DNA of 64,000 nucleotides from positions 1 to 64,000 of the forward strand of contig NZ_JAILMR010000124.1 of the NCBI RefSeq assembly GCF_024692365.1, in the 5' to 3' direction. Position numbers and translations under genes: made by a program. The number at the start of each line of letters is the position of its first letter. Within the stretch, counting starts at the first letter, position 1. The notes below the pieces were generated by a model. The model worked only from the letters and a program-made list of their open reading frames with translations, was not told the origin of the DNA and made no database searches. The DNA comes from Ruminococcus sp. GTDB lineage: Bacteria > Bacillota > Clostridia > Oscillospirales > Ruminococcaceae. Positions 27,458 through 36,501 of the stretch are shown here, one piece after another.

Positions 27458-29722
27458 TTGAACATCAAGAAAATACTTGAAGAACTTACACTTGAAGAAA
27501 AAGCGAGCCTTTGCTCGGGAGCCGATTTCTGGCACACAAAGGCGATTGAAAGGCTTGCTATACCACAGACAATGGTATCGGACGGTCCTCACGGACTCAG
27601 AAAAAACGCAGAGGATTCAGCCAATCCGCAGGAAGCGATAAAAGCAGTATGCTTCCCCTCAGCCACCGCTCTGGCTTGCTCATTTGACAGAAATCTGCTT
27701 AATTCAATGGGCAAAGCACTCGGCGAGGAGTGTCAGGCTGAAAAGATATCTGTAATACTCGGACCCGGCTGCAACATAAAGCGTTCACCTCTGTGCGGCA
27801 GAAATTTCGAGTATTTTTCGGAAGACCCCTATCTTGCAACCGAGATGGCTGCGGCGCAGATAAAAGGCGTACAGAGCAAAGGCGTTGGAACTTCACTGAA
27901 ACATTTCGCAGCGAACAATCAGGAGACCCGCAGAATGACCATCAACGAAAGGATAGACGAGAGAACTCTCCGCGAGATCTACCTTGCGGCATTTGAGGGT
28001 GCAGTCAAGCAGGCTTCACCCTGGACTATCATGTGTTCCTACAACCGCATAAACGGTTATCATTCAGCACAGAACAAGTGGCTGCTGACAGAAGTGCTGA
28101 GAAATGACTGGGGTTATGATGGTCTGGTAATGAGCGACTGGGGCGCAGTCGATGACAGAGTTGCAGGCATCAAGGCGGGACTTGACCTTGAAATGCCCGC
28201 AAGTTTCGGCAAGAACGACAAGCTGATAGTTGACGCAGTCAACAGTGGAAAGCTCAGCATGAAAGCCCTTGATAAATGCGTAGAACGAGTTCTGAAACTG
28301 GTAGACAAAGCCGAAGAAAGCCGCACACCCACCGAATGGGATATGGAATCACACCACGAACTCGCTGCTAAGATAGCCGAACAGTGCGCGGTTCTTCTGA
28401 AAAATGATGATGCTATACTCCCCCTAAGCAAAGAAGACAAAATATGCTTCATCGGTGAATTTGCAGACAAGCCAAGATATCAGGGCGGCGGTAGTTCCCA
28501 CATAAATTCTTTTAAAGTGACTTCTGCGCTTGATGCAGTAAAGGAATTCTGCAAGGTGGAATACGCACAGGGTTATATCACTTCCGAGGACAAGACCGAC
28601 CCGAAACTTCTTGAACAGGCTGTGGAATGTGCAAAGTACAACGACAAGGTGGTCATCTTCGCGGGATTGCCCGACAGCTTTGAATCCGAGGGCTTTGACA
28701 GGTCACACATGAGAATGCCCGAGTGCCAGCTGGAACTGATTAGAGAAATCAGCAAGGTCAACAAGAATATCGTTGTTGTTCTGCACAACGGCGCACCCGT
28801 TGAACTCCCCTTCTTCGATGACATCAAAGGTCTGCTTGAAGTTTATCTCGGCGGACAGGCAATTGGCAAAGCGACCTGCGACCTGCTTTTCGGCAAAGCT
28901 GTACCCAGCGGCAAACTGGCTGAAAGCTGGTGCATGAAACTTGAAGATAATCCCTCTTACCTGAATTTCCCCGGTGTGGGCGATGAGATAAGTTACAGTG
29001 AGGGAATATTCGTGGGATACAGATACTACGATAAAAAGAAGATGGACGTGCGCTTCCCCTTCGGTTACGGACTTTCCTACACTCAGTTCGAGTACAGCGA
29101 CCTCGTTATCTCCGAAAATGAAATCAAGGACGACCAGACGCTGACCGTCAGCTGTAACATCACAAACACAGGAAAAATTGCAGGTATGGAAGTCGTTCAG
29201 CTTTATGTTGGCGACAAGGAATCCTCAGTAGTAAGACCTGTAAAGGAACTCAAGGGCTTTGAGAAAGTCAGCCTGAAACCGGGCGAGACCAAGAAAGTAT
29301 TTTTCAGCCTTGACAAAAGGGCTTTCGCTTACTACGAAACTGCAATAAACGATTGGTTCGTTGAATACGGCGAGTTCGAGATAATGATAGGTTCATCTTC
29401 AAGAGATATCAGTCTTTCGGGTTCTGTATACGTCAACAGCGAAGCTAAACTTCCTGTACACTTCACATTCAACAGCACTGTCGGAGATGTACTCTCATGC
29501 AGTGAGGGACGTGAAGTATTCGGCGCATTTATCGAAAAGATGTGCCGCGGTATGATCGATATGACAGGAACAGGACTTGGAATGGATCCGATGGAACTTG
29601 CTATGGCGATGATACGCGAAGCACCCCTCAGAGGTCTGGTCAACAATGACCCCAGACCAGAGATAAGCAGAGTATGGCTTCAGGAAATGCTTGATAAGCT
29701 GAATGGGATGTTAGAGGAGTAA
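27458..29722 (+). CDS. GH3 beta-glucosidase-type enzyme, cytoplasmic
   Basis: The 754 residues have the GH3 barrel (about 1-290), with KHFAANNQE and the nucleophile Asp in VMSDWGAVDD. The second GH3 domain follows (about 310-530), then a fibronectin-III-like domain (about 565-640). No PA14 insert and no signal peptide are seen, so it likely acts on imported cello-oligosaccharides or beta-glucosides. The start is TTG 27458 with GGAGG 8 bases before it; no ATG fits better. Confidence 0.93.
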   Translation: MNIKKILEELTLEEKASLCSGADFWHTKAIERLAIPQTMVSDGPHGLRKNAEDSANPQEAIKAVCFPSATALACSFDRNLLNSMGKALGEECQAEKISVILGPGCNIKRSPLCGRNFEYFSEDPYLATEMAAAQIKGVQSKGVGTSLKHFAANNQETRRMTINERIDERTLREIYLAAFEGAVKQASPWTIMCSYNRINGYHSAQNKWLLTEVLRNDWGYDGLVMSDWGAVDDRVAGIKAGLDLEMPASFGKNDKLIVDAVNSGKLSMKALDKCVERVLKLVDKAEESRTPTEWDMESHHELAAKIAEQCAVLLKNDDAILPLSKEDKICFIGEFADKPRYQGGGSSHINSFKVTSALDAVKEFCKVEYAQGYITSEDKTDPKLLEQAVECAKYNDKVVIFAGLPDSFESEGFDRSHMRMPECQLELIREISKVNKNIVVVLHNGAPVELPFFDDIKGLLEVYLGGQAIGKATCDLLFGKAVPSGKLAESWCMKLEDNPSYLNFPGVGDEISYSEGIFVGYRYYDKKKMDVRFPFGYGLSYTQFEYSDLVISENEIKDDQTLTVSCNITNTGKIAGMEVVQLYVGDKESSVVRPVKELKGFEKVSLKPGETKKVFFSLDKRAFAYYETAINDWFVEYGEFEIMIGSSSRDISLSGSVYVNSEAKLPVHFTFNSTVGDVLSCSEGREVFGAFIEKMCRGMIDMTGTGLGMDPMELAMAMIREAPLRGLVNNDPRPEISRVWLQEMLDKLNGMLEE

Positions 29723-29725
29723 AAT

Positions 29726-30604
29726 ATGAATAACGATCAGCGGGAAAAGGCAAAGAAATACGGTATCTATGCAGTGCTGGCAGCAGCACTGCTGATATCT
29801 GCTGCCGTTTCCGCAGTGATCGATAAAAATGATAACAAGAGAGTCGTCATTTACTCCACTTCGAGTGCAGAAAATTCAGCCGAACAAAACGACAGCAGTA
29901 AGGCGAAATCGGAGAAGACCAAGAAAGTCACGACCCAAAAGACTTCAAAAGTGACCGAAGCCAAAACGACCAAACAAACTACTTCCAAAACCTCAAAGAC
30001 CACTAAGGTCAAAACTTCAAAAACAGCAAAGACATCCAAAGAAGCATCGGAGGTAAACTTCCCTATCGACATCAACCTTGTTACCTACGATGAACTTCTC
30101 GCCATCAACGGCATAGGCGAGGGCACGGCTAGGGCGATACTTGATCTGAGAGACAGGGTCGGCGTGATAACATACATGGAAATGCTTCTTGAAATTTCAG
30201 GGATAGGCGAAAACAAACTGACTATGCTTTCCGAGTATCTTTATGTTGACGATGCAGACTATTCTCCGCCACCCGATACCGCCACCGAAATACATACCAC
30301 TGTTCCTACCAACACATACCAACCGATACCAAACGATACCAAACCATACGAAGAGATACCAACTGATACGACTTTCACCGAAACAGTACCGCCTGTATAC
30401 GAACGCAAGCCTGTGAACATAAACGAAGCAGATGTATACCAACTGATGGAGTGTCTGCTGATAGATGAAGAACTTGCTCAAAGTATTCTTGAAATACGCG
30501 AACAGCTTGGCGGAAAATACGAAAACGCTCTTCAGCTATTATATGTCAAAGGCATCAGCAAAGATATGCTTTCGGAATTAAAAGAATACGTACTGCTTGA
30601 ATAA
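29726..30604 (+). CDS. membrane-anchored protein with two ComEA-like HhH domains
   Basis: A membrane helix (about 13-31) is followed by a Lys/Thr/Ser-rich linker (about 50-110) and a helix-hairpin-helix domain (about 113-170; DINLVTYDELLAINGIGEGTA). A second linker contains the decapeptide repeats from the 10-bp DNA array, and a second, weaker HhH domain ends the protein (about 230-292; VNINEADVYQLME). ComEA binds incoming DNA during competence. Two HhH domains in one chain are unusual, and no comEC is adjacent, so a DNA-uptake role is only a guess. Confidence 0.8.
   Translation: MNNDQREKAKKYGIYAVLAAALLISAAVSAVIDKNDNKRVVIYSTSSAENSAEQNDSSKAKSEKTKKVTTQKTSKVTEAKTTKQTTSKTSKTTKVKTSKTAKTSKEASEVNFPIDINLVTYDELLAINGIGEGTARAILDLRDRVGVITYMEMLLEISGIGENKLTMLSEYLYVDDADYSPPPDTATEIHTTVPTNTYQPIPNDTKPYEEIPTDTTFTETVPPVYERKPVNINEADVYQLMECLLIDEELAQSILEIREQLGGKYENALQLLYVKGISKDMLSELKEYVLLE
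30311..30370 (+). repeat. 10-bp period array (six units) inside the HhH gene
   Basis: RATACC or RATACG recurs exactly every 10 bases, ending at 30320, 30330, 30340, 30350, 30360 and 30370. It encodes decapeptide repeats of type YxxIPxDTKx between the two HhH domains. The complement of 30329-30338 is TATCGTTTGG, the exact unit seen at 36306 and 53800. Confidence 0.9.
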
Positions 30605-30609
30605 AACGA

Positions 30610-30646
30610 ATGACCCGCGGATACAGCTTATCCGCGGGTCATTTTT
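30610..30646 (+). terminator. terminator of the 25893-30604 gene run
   Basis: ATGACCCGCGGAT (30610-30622) pairs with ATCCGCGGGTCAT (30630-30642), followed by TTTTG. Confidence 0.92.
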
Positions 30647-30650
30647 GATA

Positions 30651-30681
30651 TAAAAAACGTTCCCGTTTTTTGCGGGAACGT
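30651..30681 (-). terminator. terminator of the wall hydrolase gene
   Basis: On the minus strand ACGTTCCCG pairs with CGGGAACGT around a C/A-rich loop and is followed by TTTTTTA. Confidence 0.9.
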
Positions 30682-30692
30682 CAGTATTCATA

Positions 30693-31574
30693 TTAACCCC
30701 AGTAGGTTCTCCAGATGGAGAAATAACCCCACGGTATCTTGAAAGAGTAAGCTATCTTGTTGCTGCTGGAGTAGTAGCTTGTGTTGCACCAGTAGTAAAC
30801 GCTGTTATCGTTCTTTATGCCCTTGTAGGAAGCAGTTCCGTAAACAGCGCCCCATACAGCTACTTTGCACTTGTCAGCTACGTTGCGGTATGCACAGCCA
30901 TCTCTTGTAAGACCGTAATCCGACATAAATCCGCCACTCTGATAAATGATGGACTGGATATTACTGTAATTCTTGTAGAAAGGAGTCCACAGAGGGTCGT
31001 TGCAGTACTTAGCCGAAACATAACGGTTAACTACACAGTCAGAAACATAGACGATAGGCTTATCCCACATACTGTCGTTTATTCTGCCGACCTCGTGATA
31101 AACTATACGGCACATAGCTTCCCAGCCTGCCTTGTCATAATTCATACGTGCAGTGCGGATAGTCTGCACAGGAGAGAAAGAGGAGTAAACATTTCCCGAA
31201 TATACCGCTCTTACCTTGAACTTGTACTCGGTACCGCGGGAAAGCTTTTTAACAGACACAACGTTGTTAGTGGTCGTGCAGTATCTTGTCCAGCTCTTGT
31301 AATTTCCGCCCTTGACATAAACCTGATATCTGTTGACACCCTTGGTCTTGCCCCAGTGGAGAGTTATGGTATCTATCTGCTTGTTGTACGGATGAGTGTA
31401 GGTGGACTCATAAGTCTTTTCAGCTGCAAACTTTGGTACAGCAACCTTTGCCGAGGACGAAGCCGAAGCTTTGATGCCCGACATATCCGTCATAACGAAG
31501 ACGATAGCAAGCGTCATCACGATAACTGCGATTTTCTTCAAATTCACCATGAACCTGTTTCTGTTAATATTACT
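30693..31574 (-). CDS. secreted cell-wall hydrolase with Fn3 domain (SleB-like)
   Basis: A signal peptide or anchor (about 10-35, ending near ASA) is followed by a fibronectin-III domain (about 50-145). A C-terminal hydrolase domain begins MCRIVYHEVGR and continues CVVNRYVSAKY, which fits the SleB/CwlJ-type Hydrolase_2 fold with a catalytic Glu. It likely cuts peptidoglycan. The start is uncertain: GTG 31592, ATG 31574 and ATG 31550 are all in frame and none has an ideal ribosome site. The transcript would have a leader of over 200 bases. Confidence 0.78.
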   Translation of the reverse strand, partial: SNINRNRFMVNLKKIAVIVMTLAIVFVMTDMSGIKASASSSAKVAVPKFAAEKTYESTYTHPYNKQIDTITLHWGKTKGVNRYQVYVKGGNYKSWTRYCTTTNNVVSVKKLSRGTEYKFKVRAVYSGNVYSSFSPVQTIRTARMNYDKAGWEAMCRIVYHEVGRINDSMWDKPIVYVSDCVVNRYVSAKYCNDPLWTPFYKNYSNIQSIIYQSGGFMSDYGLTRDGCAYRNVADKCKVAVWGAVYGTASYKGIKNDNSVYYWCNTSYYSSSNKIAYSFKIPWGYFSIWRTYWG

Positions 31575-31795
31575 CATTTCCAAATCTGACACGGCTTACC
31601 GTCGGTTTATCTTTGTACCGTCGGAAAACCTGCCGTTTCACACCCTTTCGTTATTTTAGATCAGTCTGCGTTGTCTCCGAAGAAAAAACCAAAAATTGGG
31701 ACTATCTGAAATATCTGATTTTCTGTAACGATTTGTAACCGTAAATACCGCGTTTTTACACCAAAAATTACGATTCGATTACAAACAACGCACCT

Positions 31796-31824
31796 AGTGT
31801 AACACATCGACTTTGATTTGTCAA
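31796..31824 (-). promoter_or_regulatory. promoter of the wall hydrolase gene
   Basis: Minus-strand TTGACA (31819-31824) and TACACT (31796-31801), 17-base spacer. The leader between it and the gene holds two copies of CCGACGGTA near 31598-31625. From 31825 to 31996 I see only a possible TATAAT (31900-31905) before the S1-domain gene. Confidence 0.75.
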
Positions 31825-31996
31825 GCAAATGACAAAAAATACGGTTATTTTACACAATAATATTCTAATTAACAGTGATTAATTTAGTTGGGTTTGCATA
31901 GTATAATACAGCGCATCAAGATTTAGTATCGCAGACCACAAAAAACATCAACAGATAGTGACCCAAAATGGTCACAAGAGAAAGAGGTGCAAAGAA

Positions 31997-32914
31997 ATGA
32001 CAAAATACCTACCCGAGGGAAAGACGTATGGTTCCCCCGAAAACAGGTTTTATCTTCAGAGTGCTGAAAACATGGCTGAGGCAATGGCTAAAGGCATCAT
32101 ACTGGAGGGACACGCAGTTATGTGTACCGCAGAACACGACCTGATAGTCGAACTGCCTTTCGGAAAAGGCGTTATCCCCCGCGCAGAGGGCGCAATCGGA
32201 ATAGCCGAGGGAACCACAAGAGACATCGCCCTGCTTTCGCGGGTGAACAAGACCGTCTGCTTTAAAGTCACCGATATCGTGACAGATGAAAATGGCGTTA
32301 CAGCGATACTCTCCAGGAGGGCGGCACAGGAAGAATGTCAGGAAAGATACATATCGAAACTTCAATGCGGTGACGTTATCCCCGCAAAAGTCACACATCT
32401 CGAACCCTTCGGGGCTTTTGTGGACATCGGCTGCGGGTTGCCTTCACTGATACCGATAGACGCTATCTCCGTGTCGCGGATATCCCATCCCAACGACAGA
32501 TTTTTCAACGGGCAGGATATTTACGCCGCTGTAAAGAACATCTCGGGTGACAGGATATGCCTGACTCACAAAGAACTCCTCGGCACATGGCAGCAGAATG
32601 CCTCGCTGTTTTCGGCAGGAGAAACCGTAGGCGGAGTTATCCGTTCGGTAGAAAGCTACGGCATTTTCATCGAACTTGCGCCGAACCTTGCGGGACTTGC
32701 CGAACCCAAAGAGGGAGTGACAGCAGGTCAGGCGGCAAGCGTGTATATCAAAGCCCTGATACCCGAAAAAATGAAAGTAAAATTAATCATCGTAGACATG
32801 TTTGAAAGCCTGTGTTTTCCAAATAAAATTAATTACTTCATTAACTCGGGCAGGTTGGAAAGATGGGAATATTCAACTAAGGAAAGCAGCAAAACAATGA
32901 TTTCGATTTTCTGA
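31997..32914 (+). CDS. S1 RNA-binding domain protein (RpsA-like)
   Basis: The 305-residue protein carries S1 motifs: GDVIPAKVTHLEPFGAFVDIG (about 125-195) and GGVIRSVESYGIFIELAPNL (about 210-275), and a family C-terminal tail with IPEKMKVKLIIVD. It is shorter than ribosomal protein S1 and belongs to the S1-like RNA-binding proteins of Clostridia; its exact role is unknown. ATG 31997 has AGAGGTG before it. It is convergent with the M50 gene and shares a terminator with it. Confidence 0.85.
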   Translation: MTKYLPEGKTYGSPENRFYLQSAENMAEAMAKGIILEGHAVMCTAEHDLIVELPFGKGVIPRAEGAIGIAEGTTRDIALLSRVNKTVCFKVTDIVTDENGVTAILSRRAAQEECQERYISKLQCGDVIPAKVTHLEPFGAFVDIGCGLPSLIPIDAISVSRISHPNDRFFNGQDIYAAVKNISGDRICLTHKELLGTWQQNASLFSAGETVGGVIRSVESYGIFIELAPNLAGLAEPKEGVTAGQAASVYIKALIPEKMKVKLIIVDMFESLCFPNKINYFINSGRLERWEYSTKESSKTMISIF

Positions 32915-32921
32915 ACAATAA

Positions 32922-32962
32922 AAACAATGCGGAGAAAACTCAGCTTTCTCCGCATTGTTTAT
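32922..32962. terminator. shared hairpin between convergent genes
   Basis: A perfect 16-base stem, 32922-32937 with 32945-32960 (AAACAATGCGGAGAAA and its complement), lies between two gene ends. The flanking T/A runs are short. Confidence 0.8.
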
Positions 32963-32963
32963 G

Positions 32964-34085
32964 TCAGTTATTTTGCTTGATACGCTCTATGATGCCCATT
33001 TCACCCTTGGCGTCCCCGAGATTGTGGGCAGTTCTCGCCATCTCAACTGCCAAGTTATATTCCTTGTCAGCATTCATTTTATCCTGCTTATATATATAAT
33101 AGTATGCGTACATCAATCTGTGTCGGCACAGCACAAACTTACCCGACTGCTGTATGTATTTTTGCAGTTCATCATCATAAAGTTCGTCGATGACCTCCGC
33201 AGGTTCACCTGTCATTATATCGCAGAAAAGAAGATCGCATTTGCACTCCTTTACGAATATATCAACAAGGTCATCTCTTTCAAGAAACGCCTTGTACTTG
33301 GCTTTTGCGGCTTCGTAGTTTCCTTTTTCGATATCTACCGCAGCCCTAAGCAGCAGAATATTCAATGCACTTAATGAGTGCTGATCTTCGCTTACTGTAA
33401 ACAGTTCTTCTGGCATACTGTCAAGGGTTTTACCTTGCGCTTGTTCACCATTGACAATGAGAACATTCAGCATAGCACGCCTTGCGTTGATGTCACGGAA
33501 ACAATCTAAAATATTTGAGCCGTCATTAGCCAGCCCGAATTTTTTCAGCGGCAGAAAATTCATTACGCCCAGGAACAAATAAATGAACACACCTACTCCG
33601 CAGTATAAAGCAAGGTATTTACTTGACGTATTCAGATAGACTAAACCAAGCAAAGCGGCGGATACGAAATTGAATAATACTCCGCCGAAGTTATACCAAA
33701 AGTAGGGTATGTCCTCATCTTTTTCTACCAGTTCATGTGTCATTAAACACTGACCCGCTGTTCCTGCTACGGCAAATCTCTTAACTGAAAATTTACCTTC
33801 CTGTTTTACCAAAATATACGAACCGATACGAAACGATACGAACTTATAACCGGTTAATAAACCCATTACCAAATGACCCGATTCGTGAATAATGATGCCG
33901 AGAAAATACGAAACGCCGAGAGAAACAAGCATGATGACTATCTCCAGAAGCTTTTTCACGTTGAACGAACCACGTCCCGATAAGCCTATACTTTTAGTCA
34001 GCATAAACCCTGCAAATGCACCGACTATACCACCCACGACCATCATAATCATCTTACCGTCGTTGCTTTTCTTCTTATTTGCCAT
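32964..34085 (-). CDS. membrane M50-type metalloprotease-like protein
   Basis: Membrane segments with the zinc motif HESGH (about 67-71) in the second helix, a later NDGSN block in place of the usual NPDG, and a cytosolic helical C-terminal part (about 215-373) make this a site-2-protease-like protein. Substrate unknown. Its start overlaps the end of rarA by 11 bases. The codons for the FVSFRIGSYIL segment lie inside a 10-bp period array. Confidence 0.82.
   Translation of the reverse strand: MANKKKSNDGKMIMMVVGGIVGAFAGFMLTKSIGLSGRGSFNVKKLLEIVIMLVSLGVSYFLGIIIHESGHLVMGLLTGYKFVSFRIGSYILVKQEGKFSVKRFAVAGTAGQCLMTHELVEKDEDIPYFWYNFGGVLFNFVSAALLGLVYLNTSSKYLALYCGVGVFIYLFLGVMNFLPLKKFGLANDGSNILDCFRDINARRAMLNVLIVNGEQAQGKTLDSMPEELFTVSEDQHSLSALNILLLRAAVDIEKGNYEAAKAKYKAFLERDDLVDIFVKECKCDLLFCDIMTGEPAEVIDELYDDELQKYIQQSGKFVLCRHRLMYAYYYIYKQDKMNADKEYNLAVEMARTAHNLGDAKGEMGIIERIKQNN
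33801..33850 (-). repeat. 10-bp period array (five units) inside the M50 gene
   Basis: TTACC, TATACG, GATACG, GATACG and TATAAC end at 33810, 33820, 33830, 33840 and 33850. The complement of 33829-33838 is TATCGTTTCG, one base from the unit TATCGTTTGG. It lies over a likely conserved protein segment. Confidence 0.8.
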
Positions 34086-35355
34086 TCCTGTCTCCTTTTA
34101 TCTTAGACCAGTAAGCCTTAGCCGCCTGCTCCGTTTTATTTTCACCGTACTCATAGTAAACACGGTCTTTCAGCGCATCGGGAAGATACTGCTGCTTCAC
34201 CCAATGTTCGGGATAATCATGGGGATAGAGATAGTGCTGACCCTTGACCTTTGCTTCTGCGCCGTCAAAATGCTTGTTCTGCAAATGACGTGGAAAGCCC
34301 AGAGGACCGCTGTTCTTGACATCTTCAAGAGCGGTATTGATAGCCATATAAGCACTGTTGGATTTTGGCGAAGTCGCAAGCATTATGACAGCCTCAGCAA
34401 GAGGAATACGCGCCTCGGGCAGACCAAGCTGCAAAGCTGAATCAACGCAGGATTTCGTGATAACAGCCGCCATCGGATAAGCAAGACCAACGTCCTCGCT
34501 GGCTATGACAAGCAGTCTGCGGCAGAGGGATATGATGTCACCCGCTTCGATAAGTCGGGCGGCGTAATGTATCGCGGCATTCTCATCAGAACCCCGTATA
34601 GATTTTTGCAACGCCGAAAGAATATCATAATGCTCGTCGCCTTCCCTGTCGTAACGCATATTGCTGCGCTGAGTGAGTTCACGGACAGTATCCATTTTAA
34701 CCAGAAGTTCGCCCTTTGAACCGTTCTCCGCCGAAAGCACACAAAGCTCCACCGTATTGATGGACTTTCTAACATCGCCGCCGCACCCACGGGCGATATG
34801 CTCAATAACGCCGTCTTCAAGAATGACCTCGGTGCCAATATCCTGCGCCATAAGGTCAAAAGCTCGCTTTATGGCAGGGCTTATCTGTTCGGGCGTAACA
34901 GGCTTGAACTCAAAAACGGTGGAACGGCTGATGATAGCATTGTAAACATAGAAATATGGATTTTCGGTAGTTGAAGATATCAGCGTGATCTTGCCGTTCT
35001 CAATGTATTCAAGCAGAGACTGCTGCTGCTTTTTGTTCAGGTACTGTATCTCATCGAGGTACAGCAGTATCCCGTTCATGCCGCCGATCATCTCGGTCTC
35101 AGCGATTATCTGCTTGATATCCGCCACAGATGCAGAAGTTCCGTTGAGCTTGTACATGGTCATATTGGCGTTTTCTGCGATAAACCTAGCTATCGTGGTC
35201 TTGCCGACGCCCGAAGGTCCGTAGAATATCAGATTGGGTATAGTGCCGTTCTCGATTATGCGCCTTAAAGGCTTGCCCTCACCCATAAGATGGGACTGAC
35301 CAACTATCTCATCGAGGGACTTGGGTCTTATCCGTTCCGCGAGTGGTATGCTCAT
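34075..35355 (-). CDS. rarA: replication-associated recombination protein A
   Basis: RarA is an AAA+ clamp-loader-like ATPase acting at stalled forks. The 426 residues start MSIPLAERIRPKSLDEIVGQ and have P-loop YGPSGVGKTTI, Walker B LYLDEIQYLN, sensor STTENPYF, and the C-terminal MgsA block with RHLQNKHFDG and YPHDYPEHWVKQQYLP. AGGAG lies 8 bases before ATG 35355; ATG 35358 is adjacent. Confidence 0.96.
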   Translation of the reverse strand: MSIPLAERIRPKSLDEIVGQSHLMGEGKPLRRIIENGTIPNLIFYGPSGVGKTTIARFIAENANMTMYKLNGTSASVADIKQIIAETEMIGGMNGILLYLDEIQYLNKKQQQSLLEYIENGKITLISSTTENPYFYVYNAIISRSTVFEFKPVTPEQISPAIKRAFDLMAQDIGTEVILEDGVIEHIARGCGGDVRKSINTVELCVLSAENGSKGELLVKMDTVRELTQRSNMRYDREGDEHYDILSALQKSIRGSDENAAIHYAARLIEAGDIISLCRRLLVIASEDVGLAYPMAAVITKSCVDSALQLGLPEARIPLAEAVIMLATSPKSNSAYMAINTALEDVKNSGPLGFPRHLQNKHFDGAEAKVKGQHYLYPHDYPEHWVKQQYLPDALKDRVYYEYGENKTEQAAKAYWSKIKGDRNGK

Positions 35356-35366
35356 CATTCATTCTC

Positions 35367-35657
35367 CTAATCAAAAACGTTCTGTATATCGGGCAGTTTC
35401 AGTTCATAGGCGCGGCTGTTTATCTTTTTCAGCAGATAATTCCTCGCCACCATGACAGCAGGCTGATACTTTGTATTCTCCATGCCTATATTAATATGGT
35501 ATATTATGAACTGACCCGAAGAAATTTTCATGACGATATGGTTCTGACCTTCAAAGGTACCTTGAAGAATAGAATTTGATTTTACGAAATGCCAAAGCTC
35601 GTTATAGGTCAGTTCAGTGACCTCATCTTCAAGGAACTGCCTTATCAGCTCTTCCAT
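35367..35657 (-). CDS. small soluble protein, unknown function
   Basis: The 96-residue protein starts MEELIRQFLEDEVTELTYNE and looks like a mixed alpha/beta cytosolic protein. I do not recognise a family. GGAGG lies 7 bases before ATG 35657, and it ends 11 bases before rarA, so the two are likely co-transcribed. Confidence 0.75.
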   Translation of the reverse strand: MEELIRQFLEDEVTELTYNELWHFVKSNSILQGTFEGQNHIVMKISSGQFIIYHINIGMENTKYQPAVMVARNYLLKKINSRAYELKLPDIQNVFD

Positions 35658-35952
35658 TTTAAGACCTCCCCGCATTATTTAGAAATAGGCGGACGATATT
35701 GGTTTGAGAAGTCCGCTGAGAATTATTATAACACATTAGGGAATGAAATGCAATATTCTGAAATATGATTATCGGGGTGGGTATACTATTATAATAAGGG
35801 GGTGAATAGCAGACTTTTGATAGTATGCCAAGGAGGAGAGCTTTGGGTCAAGCCTTTCGCGAAAGGCTTGCGGAGAGCTCGAGAGGCAGAGCCTCTCGGT
35901 CAAGGTGCAATGGCGACGTGGCAACTGTGCTGTCAATAGAACTGCAAACTTC

Positions 35953-36030
35953 CGATACCAAAATTGCGCGGGTAATACCAAAAAGTACGAGCGTGTACCA
36001 AAGTATACCACCGTATCTTTTGGTATGCGT
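35953..36030 (-). repeat. 10-bp period array, left side of the composite element
   Basis: Units ATACCA, ATACCA, GTACGA, GTACCA, ATACCA and then GTATC end at positions spaced 10 bases, 35960 to 36010, with one unit replaced by GCGCGGG sequence. Confidence 0.8.
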
Positions 36031-36250
36031 AAATAATGCCCGCGCATGAAATCGGACAGCGATAGCGAATCCGATTTCTCGACACGAACGAAGAGAGGGG
36101 CGACATTACCGCAGTACGTAAAAAACTACAAACATCTGAATAACGAACTGCTTGATTAACGTGTTCTTATCAAAGGAACTGCGGTGGACAGGTCGCCCCT
36201 CGTTCCTCGGGTCGAGCCGTCAAAAACGCTTCGCTGTTTGACGGCGTGCG

Positions 36251-36320
36251 CGGGTAATACTCACGCATACCAAATTGTACGGTCGTATGCGTTGGTACAC
36301 GCTCGTATCGTTTGGTATTA
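36251..36320 (+). repeat. 10-bp period array, right side of the composite element
   Basis: ATAC, ATAC, GTAC, GTATGC, GTACAC, GTATCG and GTATTA recur every 10 bases. TATCGTTTGG is at 36306-36315. Confidence 0.85.
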
Positions 36321-36501
36321 CCCGCGCATTTTTTGACAAGGACATCGCTTTGCTGTTAGATTTTTTCTTTGTTTCCACTTCACCTTTGAGCCTTGACCGA
36401 GAGGCTCTGCCTCTCGTGCTCTCCGCAAGCTTTTCGCGAAAAGCTTGACCAAAAGCTCATCTCCTTGGCATAACTTTCGACTTCTTGCTGTTTTCTCGCT
36501 G

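Larger units (their letters stand above)
35826..36470. repeat. 645-bp composite element of nested inverted repeats
   Basis: Outer arms 35826-35906 (TGCCAAGGA end) and 36391-36470 are inverted copies with small differences. Inside are 10-bp arrays on both sides, GCGCGGGTAATA near 35967 against TATTACCCGCGC near 36315, hairpin AAATCGG/CCGATTT at 36049-36076, GAGGGGCGAC (36095-36104) against GTCGCCCCTC (36192-36201), ACCGCAGT (36108-36115) against ACTGCGGT (36178-36185), and hairpin CCGTCAAA/TTTGACGG (36217-36244). No open frame in it looks like a gene. The rest of 35658-36598 holds the gltX promoter. Confidence 0.88.

Noticed and set aside
31575-31795. A c-di-GMP or c-di-AMP riboswitch before the SleB-like gene
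   Set aside because: The conserved cores of neither class can be read in the leader.
35769-36049. Open frames within the composite repeat element
   Set aside because: They follow the inverted-repeat sequence, end with it and resemble no protein.
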